From NCBI RefSeq assembly GCF_029227915.1, contig NC_079875.1, positions 22,189,001 through 22,253,000 of the forward strand: a stretch of 64,000 nucleotides of DNA. The letters run 5' to 3'. The first letter of the stretch is position 1; the number at the start of each line of letters is the position of its first letter. The DNA is from Hydractinia symbiolongicarpus. Lineage: Eukaryota; Cnidaria; Hydrozoa; Anthoathecata; Hydractiniidae. The notes beneath the pieces were generated by a model. That model was not told the origin of the DNA. It made no database searches and saw only the letters and a list, made by a program, of their open reading frames with translations. Shown here in pieces: positions 1-12,900 of this stretch. Position numbers and translations under genes: made by a program.

Positions 1-1098
1 TTTTTTAATAAACGTATTCTTGTTACATAGTTTTGGTACTCGAAATATGCAACATCTTGCAGTCGCTAACCCTGATCTCAACCAGAACTATTTTACTTCG
101 TGTATCGGTTTAGTTATGTGTGAACAGACACTATAGCTGATCAATGAATCGTCCGGAAACAACATTAATCTGAATTGTATGAACACGGTGAAATATTTCT
201 TGTTAATTCATTTATTTACTACATAGGAACAAAGCATGTTCGGAGGACAGTCGTTGGCGAATGTTTACAAAATAGCGTCGTTGAAATCTTCACAAAGATA
301 CACCGAAACAAAAAGGTTAGCCACTGCTTTTTACTTTCCACAAATATTGTATGCAATTTCATTAAATTAAACCCTTTTTGTTTATTATTGTTAGAGTTTT
401 TCTCGCGCTCTGATTGGCCAATCTACACGAATGTGCTATATTTTTATTTTCTACCGAGAAACGAGTGCAATTTTTACTTATTTTTTAATTTTACAGTGCA
501 GCTGATATTTTTTCTCTGATTGGCTGAAATAGGGTGCAAGAAGCTGATATTTTCTTCCCGATTGGTTAATAACTCGCTGAGAAAAGTAACTTGTCGGAAA
601 ATTTGTTCCACAATTTCTCCTCATAAAAAACATAATTTTTTTACAAAACAAACTAACAATATCAATGACAAATATTCACAGTTTAATTATTCTTTTGTTT
701 CAACATAGTTATTAAAAAGAAAAGTGCCAGTGCTCTACACCGTAAAGATATTTAATTCGATTATTAAACATAGTTGTGATTAGCTGTATTCTCTGATTTT
801 ATTTGACCCACTGCTACGGGATAGTGTTTTTCGAATAGTATTCCCACAGATGTGTGACGTAAAGTATACCTGTACTATCTGCCCCAGCTAGATGCACGGC
901 TCGGTTAACCAGCACCTAAGAGCTCAAACTGGCGTTCAACGTCAGGCTACCCACCTATTATTGCGTATTCGATTGGTTCGTTTAAGATACATACATTTTA
1001 TGCTAATTTTAATACTCGCTTCTAAGCTTACGCAAAATTAAACTGATTTCTTTTGACGAGAACATTTAAATAAAAATCTTGTTTTAAATATTTTTTAG
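1..1098. other. No gene recognised, left edge
   Basis: A+T-rich sequence with only short chance reading frames. It probably includes the last intron of the acidic-protein gene whose terminal exon begins at 1099. No RNA gene or known repeat was recognised. Confidence 0.4.
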
Positions 1099-1483
1099 TG
1101 AGAAACTTACTGTTTATGATGACGATTTGCCTGCAGAAAAATCTGTTGGACAAAATGATGAAAATTCTTATGATGACACATACCAAACCGACGACTATCT
1201 CACGCTGGAAGAAAATGGTTTCCAAGAGGAAAACGAAGAAGAAGCATGTGAAGATAATTTGGGACTTCAGAAAGATTGTGCTCCAGAAGAAAGCAAAGCA
1301 AGCTTTACCATTGATGATAGTTACATCAGTTTAGTAGAAAATGACAAAAATGCTGGAAGAAATCAATTTGTCGAAACGCAAGAAGAAAACTGGAAGGCTG
1401 ACAGTGAACTTCAAAGCGAAAATGGAGACAAAGGACGTTCAAATGGGATGTCGGAAGAAGCAATAGAACTAGAAAAAATATGA
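1099..1483 (+). CDS. Terminal coding exon of an unknown acidic protein
   Basis: An open frame runs from a splice-acceptor-like site (T-rich tract ending in AG at 1097-1098) to a TGA at 1481-1483, which overlaps an AATAAA at 1483-1488. The roughly 127 encoded residues are very rich in Glu, Asp, Asn and Ser and have no recognisable domain or membrane segment. This looks like a disordered acidic C-terminus. The acceptor, continuous frame and immediate polyadenylation signal support a real last exon, with the rest of the gene left of the window or in the first kilobase. Function unknown; a chance ORF remains possible. Confidence 0.45.
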
Positions 1484-1489
1484 ATAAAA

Positions 1490-2925
1490 CAATTGTTAAT
1501 AAAAAATAATAATATTGTAAAGTTTGGCGAAAGGGACTGTTTCCAAATGACGTCAACCGTTAGGGGGGGAGGTGGTTAGTAGTTAACGCCGGTTGACAGT
1601 GGAGGAATCTTGAAGAATTGGTAACGCCATCTGATAAACAATGCCTAAGTTAAGATATTGTCAAAAGAAAGATATATGTATGCATAAACGGAATTGTTTC
1701 GGACGCACGAAATGTCATTGTCACGAACTTATAATTTTATCAGAATCTGCCATGGTGACGCGGAAAAAGCTCGCGAGCTTTTCATTTGGCGCATGTGCAC
1801 TTTGACAAAATTAGAGATTTTATCTTAGTGCGCACGCGCTAACTGAAAAGCTCAAGAGCTTTTTGCGCTATAGCGGAAACGAGCCGTAAGACACAAGCTG
1901 TGAAATAATTAACGAGATGGGAATTAGTACTAACCTCGAAAGCAAGATAATAATCTATTGATGCATAATGTCCACGCAGCTTCTAGTTTCGACTGAAAGC
2001 TCGCACAAAATCTTGATATTCTGGGATTTAGGTGAAGATTAGCGTATGTTAGACTCGGTTAGTAAAAAAAATCACTTTTAATCTGCCATTTTAAAAGTTG
2101 CATAGCTCAGGTTTGGAAAATATCTCTTTTTGATCTTTTTGTGTTGTAAATACGTTGTATGTTTTCTATACTTCTATATGCTAACAAAAATACCATCACA
2201 TCCATGTAAATCATTAGTAAATTCATTTTTGTTATTTTAACTATAACTGACGTATAAAGCAGGCCAACTAACGTAGTCAGTGTCAGTGCCAGAATTAGAA
2301 AAACAGCTAGCTAGCTACTTTGTGCTTTTCTTCCAAGTTTTCCATTAGTTTGGTATAAGTGCATTTTGTGCTACCCATCGTTAGCTTTATAACTGTACAA
2401 CTATCTTGTTTAATATACGTCTAGCAGTTATCCACATCGAACAGTCAATATATTCTCAAATACGCCTAAATAAATCTTTCTTATCTATTATCTATATCTG
2501 CTAGTTCTATACCAAGCACCGGGCCTTTAGTAACTTTTTACAGCACAATATTTTAATGCAGTTAATTTAGACGTTAACAAGATAGCTGTACAGCTATGAA
2601 GCTGTAGAACAGATGTTATAACGAAGCTGAGTATTTGTGCAGAGCTTATAGGCGAAGGCCAGCAACCAATTTCTCTTACTCTAGCGTTCTCATATGTACA
2701 TGAAGTCAATTTTTATTCATTAACGTATCGCAAGCCAATAATGAATTGTGTCGCTTGCCTAGCATTTGCACTATGCACTAGGTGATGTTTTTTATATTGC
2801 ATACTTTTTACAAGCGCAAAACTGAAATAAAAAGTTACATCGATTTTTTGAGTAAAAATGGTTTCTAATAAAAGTTGCGCCGGTAAAATCATGCTTTAAC
2901 TAAACAAAAATACATGCATAAGAGC
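1490..2925. other. Intergenic, no gene; contains a foldback repeat
   Basis: No coding signal was seen. The one clear structure is the imperfect inverted repeat at 1758-1869, listed separately. Confidence 0.4.
1758..1869. repeat. Imperfect inverted repeat (foldback)
   Basis: Left arm 1758-1801 and right arm 1827-1869 are about 80% reverse complementary around a 25-base loop. Each arm carries a near-perfect short palindrome centred on AAAGCTCNNGAGCTTT. It could be a small foldback transposon remnant or a hairpin-forming element; no target-site duplication was identified. Confidence 0.6.
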
Positions 2926-2927
2926 AA

Positions 2928-2973
<46 letters not shown>
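2928..2973. repeat. (ATT)n microsatellite
   Basis: About 15 uninterrupted ATT units. They coincide with the 3' end of the minus-strand LINE and probably started as its tail. Confidence 0.9.
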
Positions 2974-2975
<2 letters not shown>

Positions 2976-4310
2976 ATTTATTTGGGTTCAATTTTGTACA
3001 AAATTGTTCTTCTCCCTAAAATGAAATATAAAAATGAAAAAAATTATAGATTAAGAATAAATAAGTGTTCAAAAAATAAATTTTTTATATACATTAAATA
3101 AAAAGAAAACCGCGATGAGAAAAACTGAAAAGGCTTGAAAGAAATTGAAACGCTCGAATCGACGAGAAATTGAGAAACGATATATGGAATCAACCTAAAT
3201 TGTAACTAGACAAAAAGCAGAGAAAACGATAAATGGCCTTGAAAGTAAGGAAAATATAAATAAACTATAAATAAAGAATAAATAATTGTACAAAAAAAAT
3301 ATTATCTTTTTATATATATACATTATAAAAACCGCGATGAAAAGCAAAATTAAAAAATAAACTTGAAAGGCTCAAAAGAAATTGAAACACTCGAATACAA
3401 ACAGACAAGACTCTAGCGACTGCCTTATTTAGATAAAATTGTTTTGCTTCTTTAGTAAATTTTTCTAGAGTTTCAATAATTTTTATACTATCCGGGATTT
3501 CATCGTAACACCGTGCTTGGTTTTGAAAAGTGCCATTTCCAACATTTTTAACAAGAGGCTCCTTCGTAGAAGATCTCAAATTTCGTATTGGTACAACAAA
3601 CTCTACGTTTAGATAGCTTGGATGGTTGTTATCAATTCTCGATTTGTGTACAAGTTTACTTATACTGAATTCAATATGTTCTTTTACGGGAAGCCATTTT
3701 AGATTCGTGACTTCTTGCAGATTAGCATAACGGCGAAGAACGTAACCAGCAGCCATGTTTTGGATCTTTTGTAGCCGACATATCAGATAATCAGGTATTT
3801 GCGAGAAGACAACATTACCGTAACTTATCCTTGATAAGATCAACGTTTCCGCCAAGGTTTTGCGTACATGGAAAGGTGTGAAACGACTAAACTTTCGTAG
3901 AGCACGTAGTGTTGAGTGCGAGGATTTTATAACATTGTTTATATGGCAGGTCCATGATAGATTTTGATCGAATTGAATGCCAAGTAACTTAACATTTTCT
4001 TCCTGCTCGATTGACATACCAGCACAACGACAAAGATAGCTTCGGTCAGAATCAAATGCTCTCAGTCGCTTAGAATGGAATATGATTAACTTAAGCTTGT
4101 CACTGTTGAACAAAAGATTGTTTTCTTTTGACCAAGCTAGAAGGTTATCTACATCCTTTTCCATATCTTTGATTGATTGAAATAGATCTCTGACTTTGCA
4201 GTGTTTATATAATGTTGTATCATCAGCATATTGGATACTGGCGGAGTTGATTTGATTTGATAACTCGATGAAGTTTATGTCAAGAAAGTATATACAGCAT
4301 CAACGGAAAC
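2928..4310 (-). mobile_element. 3' part of a non-LTR (CR1/jockey-type) retrotransposon
   Basis: A minus-strand reading frame enters near 4310 and ends at 3310. It contains the reverse transcriptase catalytic motif YADD (just upstream of the first Met at 4164), followed by the thumb and C-terminal region typical of CR1/jockey-like LINEs (motifs such as LLGIQFDQNLSW and ISYGNVVF). The endonuclease and the first half of the RT are absent, so the copy is 5'-truncated. On the minus strand the element ends in an AAT microsatellite (2928-2973), which is best read as the LINE's own 3' tail. The 3' UTR has an internal imperfect duplication (about 3107-3165 and 3327-3401). The RT piece lacks stops over about 330 codons, so it is a fairly young insertion. 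Confidence 0.8.
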
Positions 4311-5982
4311 ACTTTTAAAACATGGAAGATAGAAATAGATTAAAGCAACTAAAGGTTAGCATTGCAGCTCAGGTTAACCACTTAGTCTAGTTAAACATTG
4401 TCGCACAAGCTGTGTTGCACACACAGTGAAACTCTTACAGCGGTCTGTAGCAAAAGATGTCAAACGACAAATTTTATTTCACTTAATCTGCTTCCCTATG
4501 AAGGATGCAAAACTAGTGTCAAACAATGACCGGTCAAGCGGTCAACACAATAAACCACATTGACCATCAGAATACAGGCACGTGTGTTGCCCTTTTTAAA
4601 ATGCTATTTTTAAAAACATATAACTTCATGTTAAATAAAAAATGCGAATTAATTACCTCTCTCGGTTAAGTGCACAAAAGTGAATATTATTGTAACTTAT
4701 TTTCGTAGTAATCGAGGCAAGATACGCATGCGCCTATAGGACATGCTTGAATAGAACTTTCCCACCCACTTTACTCACAAGTCAATTCTATTCGTACGGG
4801 TTAGACGACCCGCCCACTCCCCCCTCTTCTGTAAGTTGAGGAAATTACTCAAAAAGTGATATTAAGATTGGCCGAGTGACATAGAATCCTTTACTCATCT
4901 ATACGGTTTCTTCCGGAAAAATAGACGAAGTCAATCCCCTTTGCCTCGGGTAAACCGGAAGATTTTATCCTGGAATCGGTATAAGACTCAAATGTATAAT
5001 CTCAGCAAGGTAAAAGTCTTAAAATGCTGACACGAGCTAAGAATAATTGTGGTACTATTAAGAAGTATAGACGGAAAGTCCGTAAGAAAATTGTTGTTAT
5101 TGTAACCTGAGTTGTGTTGTAATTATATAATATTGAGTATACTAGCAATTGTAATTACGTACGAATACCGAAGATGACCCCATAGAACACGAATACCGAA
5201 GATAACTCTACGCACTAAATTTTATATCTCGAATAGCGTCTGAAGACTTGAAGAGTAGACAATAAGGCTCTTATTTTCGGTTGGGCAAGTATATATATAC
5301 TGAAGTATCACGTCGGAATGTTTGGTTCTCAAGTATAGGATATGACGTCAGTTGTTTTAACCCACCCTTATTTGTATATTTGGCCCCAATCTTAAGGCAA
5401 TCTTAACTAGCGATAGTTTTAAAAATGCTATTGACACCAGTCCAATGCATTGACACCGTGCTGTAACGTCTAGAAACTTAACAAATGAGACTTATTTTTT
5501 CCGGCAAACGGACACATCTATTTTGCCTTTCACAAGCAGACGGTATATTGAAAGGGATTTAATTTGACGTCAAATTTTACCTAGTACAACACCTCTTCGC
5601 TAATGAACGGCCACGTAACAGTAAGTCTTCTTGTTTTGTTTTTTTGTTTTAAAAAAACGTGCTCTGGAGTTTAAACGCACGATGTTGACAACATAATGTT
5701 GAGGTGCGGGGATCGTAAGAAAGAAAAGATTTTAAACTGTTTTCAAAATAATCATTAGAAGATATAAAAAATATATTTTCGTACACAAATGCCATAAAAA
5801 AAATAAATACCTCTTCTTTTACAAAATCATAAAAAACAATTTTCAACTGTCGTAAGGAACTTACCAACGAGAATCTTTGCGAACGCTATTACGTTGAATC
5901 CGAGAATGATGATGATGATGATGATGAAATGAAAAGACTTTCAAATAAACAGTATAATATACCAATAAATGAAATTTGAATA
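4311..5982. other. Intergenic, no gene recognised
   Basis: No credible coding exon. It includes a short tandem duplication around 5160-5205 (unit near CGAATACCGAAGAT) and a GAT microsatellite at 5908-5926, just downstream of the sulfotransferase gene. Confidence 0.4.
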
Positions 5983-8560
5983 TCAAAGATAACCAAAATT
6001 GGTAGCAGACGCATTTATAATTGTTTTCCCATCATATTTCAATTCATCTTTTGAGGCGTCGTCAACAACATTCTCAGGAATCGTCGATAATTCATCAACA
6101 ACAACAGGATTATTCGGTTTCTGAGTTTTTTCCAGTCTTTTTAAGTTACCTACTACACCCTGGCTATTATTATTATTAACAAATTGTTCATATTGAGAGT
6201 GGCCAGATTTTGTTTGCGTAAGGGCCTGTTTCGTATATGCCACGTGGGAGATGTTTTTTGAAGTTCTTTCTGCTCGTATCTTTTTGGTGGGTTTAGGTCT
6301 TCCATATTTGTAAGCGGAAATCCTCATGTCCGATGTTTCTACATACATATCAACTTCGCCTATCGGAATTTCAAAGTTTTGAATATTCACACCTTCTAGT
6401 TTGTTGATAAAGCGTGCACGGTTCATCCTGAAATAATCCATATAGTGCAATTCATTTTTCAACATGCGTTCACAAAAGACGCGCGTATCACGTGTGAGGT
6501 TCGAGCGCATCTTATAACCTTTCACGAACACTGACGAGTACGCTTCTTCGACAGCTTCTTTCTCGATGCAGATTTTAGAGTAATGTTTACGTCGTCGTCT
6601 TAATTCTTCGACGTCGTCGTAAAAACCCGGACCTTCATTCTTCACTTCTCTCCAAAATTTTTCGACGAAATAATTATATAGCACAACATCGGCGTTATTC
6701 CAGCTTTTGATTTTCTGGATTTGTAATTCTGACAGCACACGACGTTTATGTTTATTTAGACGTTCGTTCATTTTAAAGTACACAACGTCGTCAATATTCC
6801 AGCACAGTCGGCGACGTAATAACGTCAAAGATTCGTCGAAATGTTCCATGATAAGCATCAAATCAAAATCGTTGTCCAAAATTTTTAACGCCTGTCGAAT
6901 AAATGTTGCATTCTGATAGTACTTATAATCTAAACCGAGATCAAAGAACAACGGGTTTCGGATTAAATACAGGGACGGATATCGTCGCGATATCTCTATA
7001 ATATTTTCAGTCGAAGGTAGATTATTGAGAAAAAAGTTCAGCGGGTCTTCTTTGTGACTGATATCCAGAATGTAAGGTAAGCTCATGTATTGAAATGTGG
7101 ATTCCCATTGGGAGACTGGATGACGCAATACACTTATGTACATTGCAGAATCACGTGGGAACAACACGTTCATTGATTTTCTGCTGTACCGAGCGTGATT
7201 GGCTAAAAAATTTGGCCTCGTGAATGTCTCTGTAGCAAACGAAAGGCGAAATTTATTCGGCCAATCAAATGAGTAATATCCAGAACCTTTGGGAAGCAAG
7301 ATAGTCAAATTATATTGGTCCGCGTATCTATTCAAAATATTTGTGATTGTAGATGATCCAGTCTTGTGTGTTTTTAAAAACAGAACGTATTTTTGAGGCA
7401 CACATGTAGCCGACTGATTTTCTTCTAAAGATGAATCATTCGTAAGCTTTTCTTCTTCGCCTTCGCTCCAGTCTTTGAGTGGGACGACCGCACTTTCCGG
7501 AGAGAGTAAATACGTAGCTTGCTTCATGAACCTATAAAACAGGAGTGGAAGTAGATAGAGTTGTGACTTCCAGCGAAAAAAATGACAACAGATGCAAGTT
7601 ATTGACAACTGCTAAAAACGGTGTGATAACGAATGTGACTAATCTGATTGCAGGACACCTGAAACTAAACGTTACATACCGTATTTTTGGTTTGAGACTC
7701 GAGATTCTTAAAAAATTGACATTTTGTTTAAACCTTCTTAAATAGTTGTTAAAAATTGGCTAACACTGTATTTTTGATTTAAAACAGAGGGAATAAAAAT
7801 AAAGAAATGTAGAAAACATTGAAGAATAAACTCTTTTGTTAATTGTTATAACTTCACAACTATTGGTGGAAATACTATTATATCAAAATGCATGTAGAAG
7901 AATAAATATATGAAAACACTGCAGATGAATAACATTACTATCAAATTTTATTGTGTTTTATTATTTTGATAAAATAAGCATTTTTTGTTAACACCCTCAT
8001 GGATTACATTTTTTTGAAGAATCAGAACGCGCTGTAAAATATACACAGACTTTCGTGATTTTTCTGAGCCCACCTAACATGGCCAGCTCGCCTCATTTAA
8101 ACAGCCCTATAGACAAATTAGCTAGAATTTTTTTAACAAAATATAAAAAAGAAATGGACTCATGGGAGCTCTGCAGTTGTATGGACAATTGTGAATTCAT
8201 TTGGAAGTGGGAAATATAATGCTAGGTTGAAAATCATATATGACGTGCAGTAAGTCGTAAAAAGTCATCTCATAGTTACTTCTCCGCTGCAGATCGTCTG
8301 AAAAATTATCGAGAAAGGATTTCTTTAAATTTTAGTATGCAGTGTATAAATCGTCATCGGAGGAGAGCAGACAAATAATAATTTTTTTGTAATACAGTTG
8401 TCTTTTTAAAATTTTGTAAAACCCACCTTTTGGCTTGCACTGTCGTATATATTGTTGAAAAATAATTGAATCGGTGTTGCAGTAACACGAAAGTTGCACA
8501 CAACAATAACAAGGTAAAGAAAAGTTTCCGTTGGTAGCTTGCCATACATTTCGTTGCCAT
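5983..8560 (-). CDS. Galactose 3-O-sulfotransferase-like enzyme
   Basis: Predicted Golgi type II membrane sulfotransferase of the Gal3ST/cerebroside sulfotransferase family, which transfers sulfate from PAPS to the 3-OH of galactose on glycolipids or glycans. Two coding exons: 8427-8560 and 5983-7531. The join keeps frame (AG|G makes Arg) at a GTGGGT donor and TATAG acceptor. The product is about 560 aa. Residues 13-28 form a hydrophobic signal anchor after a short basic N-terminus. The PAPS 5'-phosphosulfate loop is KTHKTGSST (about residues 98-106), and the 3'-phosphate site region is VLRHPVSQWESTFQY. The family's YFKMNER and SWNNADVVLYNYF blocks and a Cys-containing CERMLKNE block follow. 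About 130 C-terminal residues beyond the catalytic core are polar and not conserved in the family as I know it. The acceptor substrate cannot be told from sequence. Confidence 0.85.
7532..8426 (-). other. Intron of the sulfotransferase gene
   Basis: A GTGGGT donor at 8421-8426 and a TTTTATAG acceptor ending at 7532 bound this 895-base intron, which separates the membrane-anchor exon from the catalytic exon. No embedded gene or recognisable mobile element was seen. Confidence 0.7.
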
Positions 8561-9236
8561 AATATGTATCACGAGCGGTCTATTTTAAAAAAATTAATTG
8601 AAAGTTCGACATGGCGGAGATGAGCTGAGGTTTCAAACAAATCAACAAAGGTCTTTTATATTATTCATCCATTCCCTTTTTACTATATAAAAAAAATGTC
8701 TTTAACCATTTAGCTGTTTCTTTCTCATCAAATTCATATCTTCTTCTCGTTCAGTTTAAAATACCCCTGCTCGTGTGAACATATTAGTAAATTTTTTTAC
8801 GATCAAACAACTCATTTACGCATGTGACAAATACAAAACGAGGGGGTCATAAAAAACACAACATGCCCAAAATCATTTTGTGAATTTATTTCAAACTTAA
8901 TATTTAGTTGTAGTTATATTTATTTTTTATTTTTTAAATATTATTATACTTTTTTGATATTATAAATAAAGAACTTGAACATAAAAATCATTGTTTTTTA
9001 CACATTTTACCCCCGTATACGCTGCTTTAAAATGTTTTGATCTCTCAATCCTTTAACCGTCAAAAAAGAAGGCTAACGAAGCAACTGTACAGGCTCTTCT
9101 TTCACGTAAGAAAACACTTCATAAAAATCTTCCTAACAAAATATTAAATCAGAAAGTCAAGTTAAAAACAATTCAGGATTTCCTATGTAAAAAAATTGTT
9201 AAGAAAGTCGAATACTTACCGATTTTTATAAGTACA
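8561..9236. other. Upstream region of the sulfotransferase gene, no gene
   Basis: A+T-rich and non-coding. On the minus strand a T-rich tract ends in AG at 8580-8581, 19 bases before the start codon. It may be the acceptor of a 5' UTR intron or of a trans-spliced leader. Confidence 0.35.
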
Positions 9237-9584
9237 TACCGTAATAATCCGAACAAGCGCCCTGGGCGCTTTTTAAATTTTTGGATTTTTTGCATGAGCG
9301 ATTAATCGAGGGGGGCGCTTGTAAATTTTTTCTAATTTTGTTCAAATTAAAGACAATGCTAATTCTCATATTTGCTTTTTTTCCTGAAAAATAAAACTAA
9401 ACAAAAGATGTAACAAAATAAAGTTTAGTCTTTCTAGGGTTCTCAATATAAGAAAGTAAAATTTTCAAATAAGCGCCCAGTTGCTCAAAGTATTTTTCGA
9501 TTAAGCGTCCCCTTTTATCAGGTGGACACTTATTTGAGAGGGGCGCTTAATAAGTGCTGGGCGCCTAATCAGATCACTACGGTA
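9237..9584. mobile_element. MITE with imperfect terminal inverted repeats
   Basis: A 348-base non-coding element. Its left end TACCGTAATAATCCGAAC is matched in inverted orientation at the right end (TACCGTAGTGATCTGATT on the minus strand), followed on both sides by GCGCCC-rich subterminal blocks. The outer TA on each side could be part of the inverted repeat or a TA target duplication, as in Tc1/mariner-type MITEs. No transposase is encoded. It lies between the sulfotransferase and CatSper2 genes. Confidence 0.75.
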
Positions 9585-9985
9585 GGCCTACAGGCCTATT
9601 ATTGAACAAGAATTTATTATATATTTTGCTGAATATCTATATTTAATTCACAAAATATTATTATTCCTACTTTTCTGAGATTCCCATCTTTTTGGCATAG
9701 ATTGTAAAAAAATTTCGTCACTGTAACAATTCTGCTTTGTTTATACTTCGACCGAGTTTGTTCGGCACTACGTTATTCCACATTTCGATCAAACATTCAT
9801 GTCCTTACAATTCCGAATGCAATATATTTAAAATTTAGAAACTTATTCAACTTTCAGAAACTTATTTATTAATAAACTGCCAAAATTATTGGAGTAGGAA
9901 AGAAAAGCTTTTTTAGAACTCGATTTTTTTCCTAATAAATAACTAGTGAACATTTAAACTTTTAACAGAAAATACTCCACGGCTT

Positions 9986-12900
9986 TCAGCTACCATTTTG
10001 ATCATGACATGCAGAGTCATGCATGTTGCTCATAGCTTGAACTAAACAAAAGAAAAGATGTACTGTGAAACAATGGCTAGATATTTTCGTGCGAATTTTT
10101 ACTGCGAGTTTTTTTCGATCGGGTGAAAAAAAATGTATTCAGACGCAAACATTTTTTCTGCAAATCTTTTTTATCAATCTTACATTTTTGACGAGCTGGA
10201 AAATGACGTTTCAAATTTTGAATAATTTTTTTTTTTACTCGTCTACACTTTGCAAAAAACTTTCGAACATATGCATCGTGAAATATTTGTTCAACGAATT
10301 TTTGGGATTTTGGACTGCGAAAATAAACCCTGCAAAAATTTCCACCCTGAAGGTAACACGTGCAATTAGTTGAAGACATTTTACCTGCTAGTAATTGCAG
10401 TTGTTGTCGTTCGGCTAAGTTATCTTGTAACGCTTCCATTAATTGAAAATATCTACAGCAACAAAACAGAGTTCATGCAATTAAATATCCTCTCACATGT
10501 TCCATTAAATAGTTTTCCTCACCTGAAAAGCGTGTCACGAGGCCATAATGTCTCTTTTGTGCTGTTAGCCAGGTTGTGCAAATTTAGGCGGACTGTAGCA
10601 TTCCAAGCTTAAAAAAAATCGAACTGTCATTTACAGAGATGCTATAAATGAACATTATTTAAGGGAAGCAATACGACCTAACTTGCTGACTCCGGAAATC
10701 CTTCACTTTGGTTCATATCTTCGACCATAGCGCTGAAAATATAAAAGTGAAAACTTCTGTGTTAGCAGTGCATACTATAAAAAATAAAAGTTTGTTGGAC
10801 ATGCACGCTGAAAAATATGAATGTAAATTGTGCAGTGTTGGCATGCATACTATGGCTTGAAAATCTGTACCTTTTTTTGTTCACCACTGGTTGCAGTACT
10901 GACTCATTGACTGTGGCGAATCGACAAGAAGCGAGTGTCTCTTTTGACAACCCCCACCTAAAATACAGGTACGGTTAAAGAACTGCTAAATAACCAAACA
11001 ACTTCACACAAATTTTATTTTCCTTTCGAAGAAACATTTTCTCACTCAGCAGGGCTTTCACTTTGAGACACGTTTGACGCTTGACTTAGAGAGTCTTTCA
11101 TTAAAATCTCTTCAGAACCATGGTGTTGCGTCACGCTTTTCTTTCGCAGGCTTGTTTCTCTGTTTTTCCTAATGTTGGTGAGAATAACGGTAAATAATAC
11201 GTTTTCTAATGTAAATTCGATTCGTGAAAGTTTTATTAAAAATGTCGTGTGCTTTAAGAAATGTCAAATCTTCGTATTATGATGACAAATGTGTAAAGGC
11301 TGGAATACACTATAAGTTTAGTTGGACCAATTTATTGGAGGTTAAAAAGCTATACGTTCAAGGTTAAAATGCGCATCTGGAATAAACCTGAAATAAAAAA
11401 AAAATACATATATATTTTTATGTAATAGAAACATTCTTATATATCACGAAAACACCGTGGCATAAAAATTTAAATTTGTATCTTTCTATGTCCAAATCTT
11501 GGTTCCAAAAAGTGATAAACGTTAAAGGTCGCCGCCATTATCGAGTAAAGGCCCACTTGGTTTGTACATATTCTCTTGATTTGTGACGTCACACAGTGCT
11601 CATAGCTCAACAAGATTTGTAAGATGCTGGATGAAGTCTGGTCACATTGGATGAAGAGTTCACATAACTTTTTACGTTCAGACACAAGAATTAAAGAAAG
11701 TGTCAAGACAAACCAGTATAACCGAAAAAATAATTTCAAAGAATTTAATAACATGAGAACATAGGTAAAGAAATAATACTACTTTCAATCGCAAGTGACG
11801 TACTACAGTTTATTCGTTCAACCATCGCTTCGTTTATTCAGAATGTGTTTGTTTACATTCCCGCAGAATTATGTCAAACAAGTTCGTAATTTACTGAACA
11901 GCAGATGGTGTAGTGGTAGCGCATTCGACTTGTAATCATAAGGTTTCAGGTTCGAGTCCCCCACTCCGGTGCACTTTAAATGCAGTGTTGTCAGTGTTTG
12001 GTGCCATCTACTGACCGCTAACCGGCTTGTGTGGCAAGCAAGCAAGTTAAAGCAATGATATACGTATCTCTGGCGGTAATGTAACATAGTTACAGTCGGA
12101 GAGGACATTAAAACTTCCCGTTACTTACTTACTTAACAGAATATCCCAACTGACAGTAATAGCAGCAACCGTTCTACCACTCAACTTCAAATATCTCGAG
12201 AACCAAATCTCACAAATATAAAAATATTTACCCAGTTCATATTCTCCTTTGAGAAAACTTTCGCAAAAAAAAAACAGATGAGTGGACGTATTTTAGTAGC
12301 TTTATTAGTCATAGCATATTTGCTGGGAACGAGTACAAAATGAGCTGCATAGATGAAATATTACGTTCTTTAATACGTTCTTTAATGCACTTTTAAATCA
12401 ATTTCGAATGGAAGATCCTAATGAATTCATGTAGTTTCTTTGTATGGACACTAACACAAACACAAGCCAAAGTTTCACCTATACATACCCATCCTGCTTA
12501 CCCCTTATTGTCAAATGTAATGAAAGAGTATGCAAACTGCTGTGGAAGCAAACAAGATCAATTTAATGTATTGCGGTCCACACGTAATCAAATAGCCATT
12601 ATTCTTAGCAAACTATCCTATATCTGACAATATCTCGTCAAAATGCTGTTCCGCGTCTGTTTTCTTGTCCACCTTTTCAAGTAACGCCTTTTTACTAAAC
12701 ACAAAATCGAAGATGTATGAATGGCATTAGCTATGCCATTGCTACAGATTATAGAATTACTATACGAATTCTTGAGGGAATAAAAACGGTTCCTCTTACT
12801 TGTATTTGTATTTGTTATTCATGTTTTTCGATGCTGATTCGCTCGTACATCGAAAGAAAAGAGAGAATAAATCGCGCCATTACCTGCTAGCCTCATTTCT

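Noticed and set aside
10077-10439. A single 120-residue minus-strand protein
   Set aside because: Its first part is the CatSper2 exon 10385-10452. After the GTAA donor the frame reads through intron with no similarity to the family, and the real last exon is 9986-10041.
10065-10612. Plus-strand frames of 102 and 80 residues
   Set aside because: They are antisense to CatSper2 exons and introns and show no recognisable motif.
11901-11972. A threonine tRNA gene
   Set aside because: The boxes are good, but the acceptor stem pairs poorly and a SINE body with a TTAC tail follows directly.
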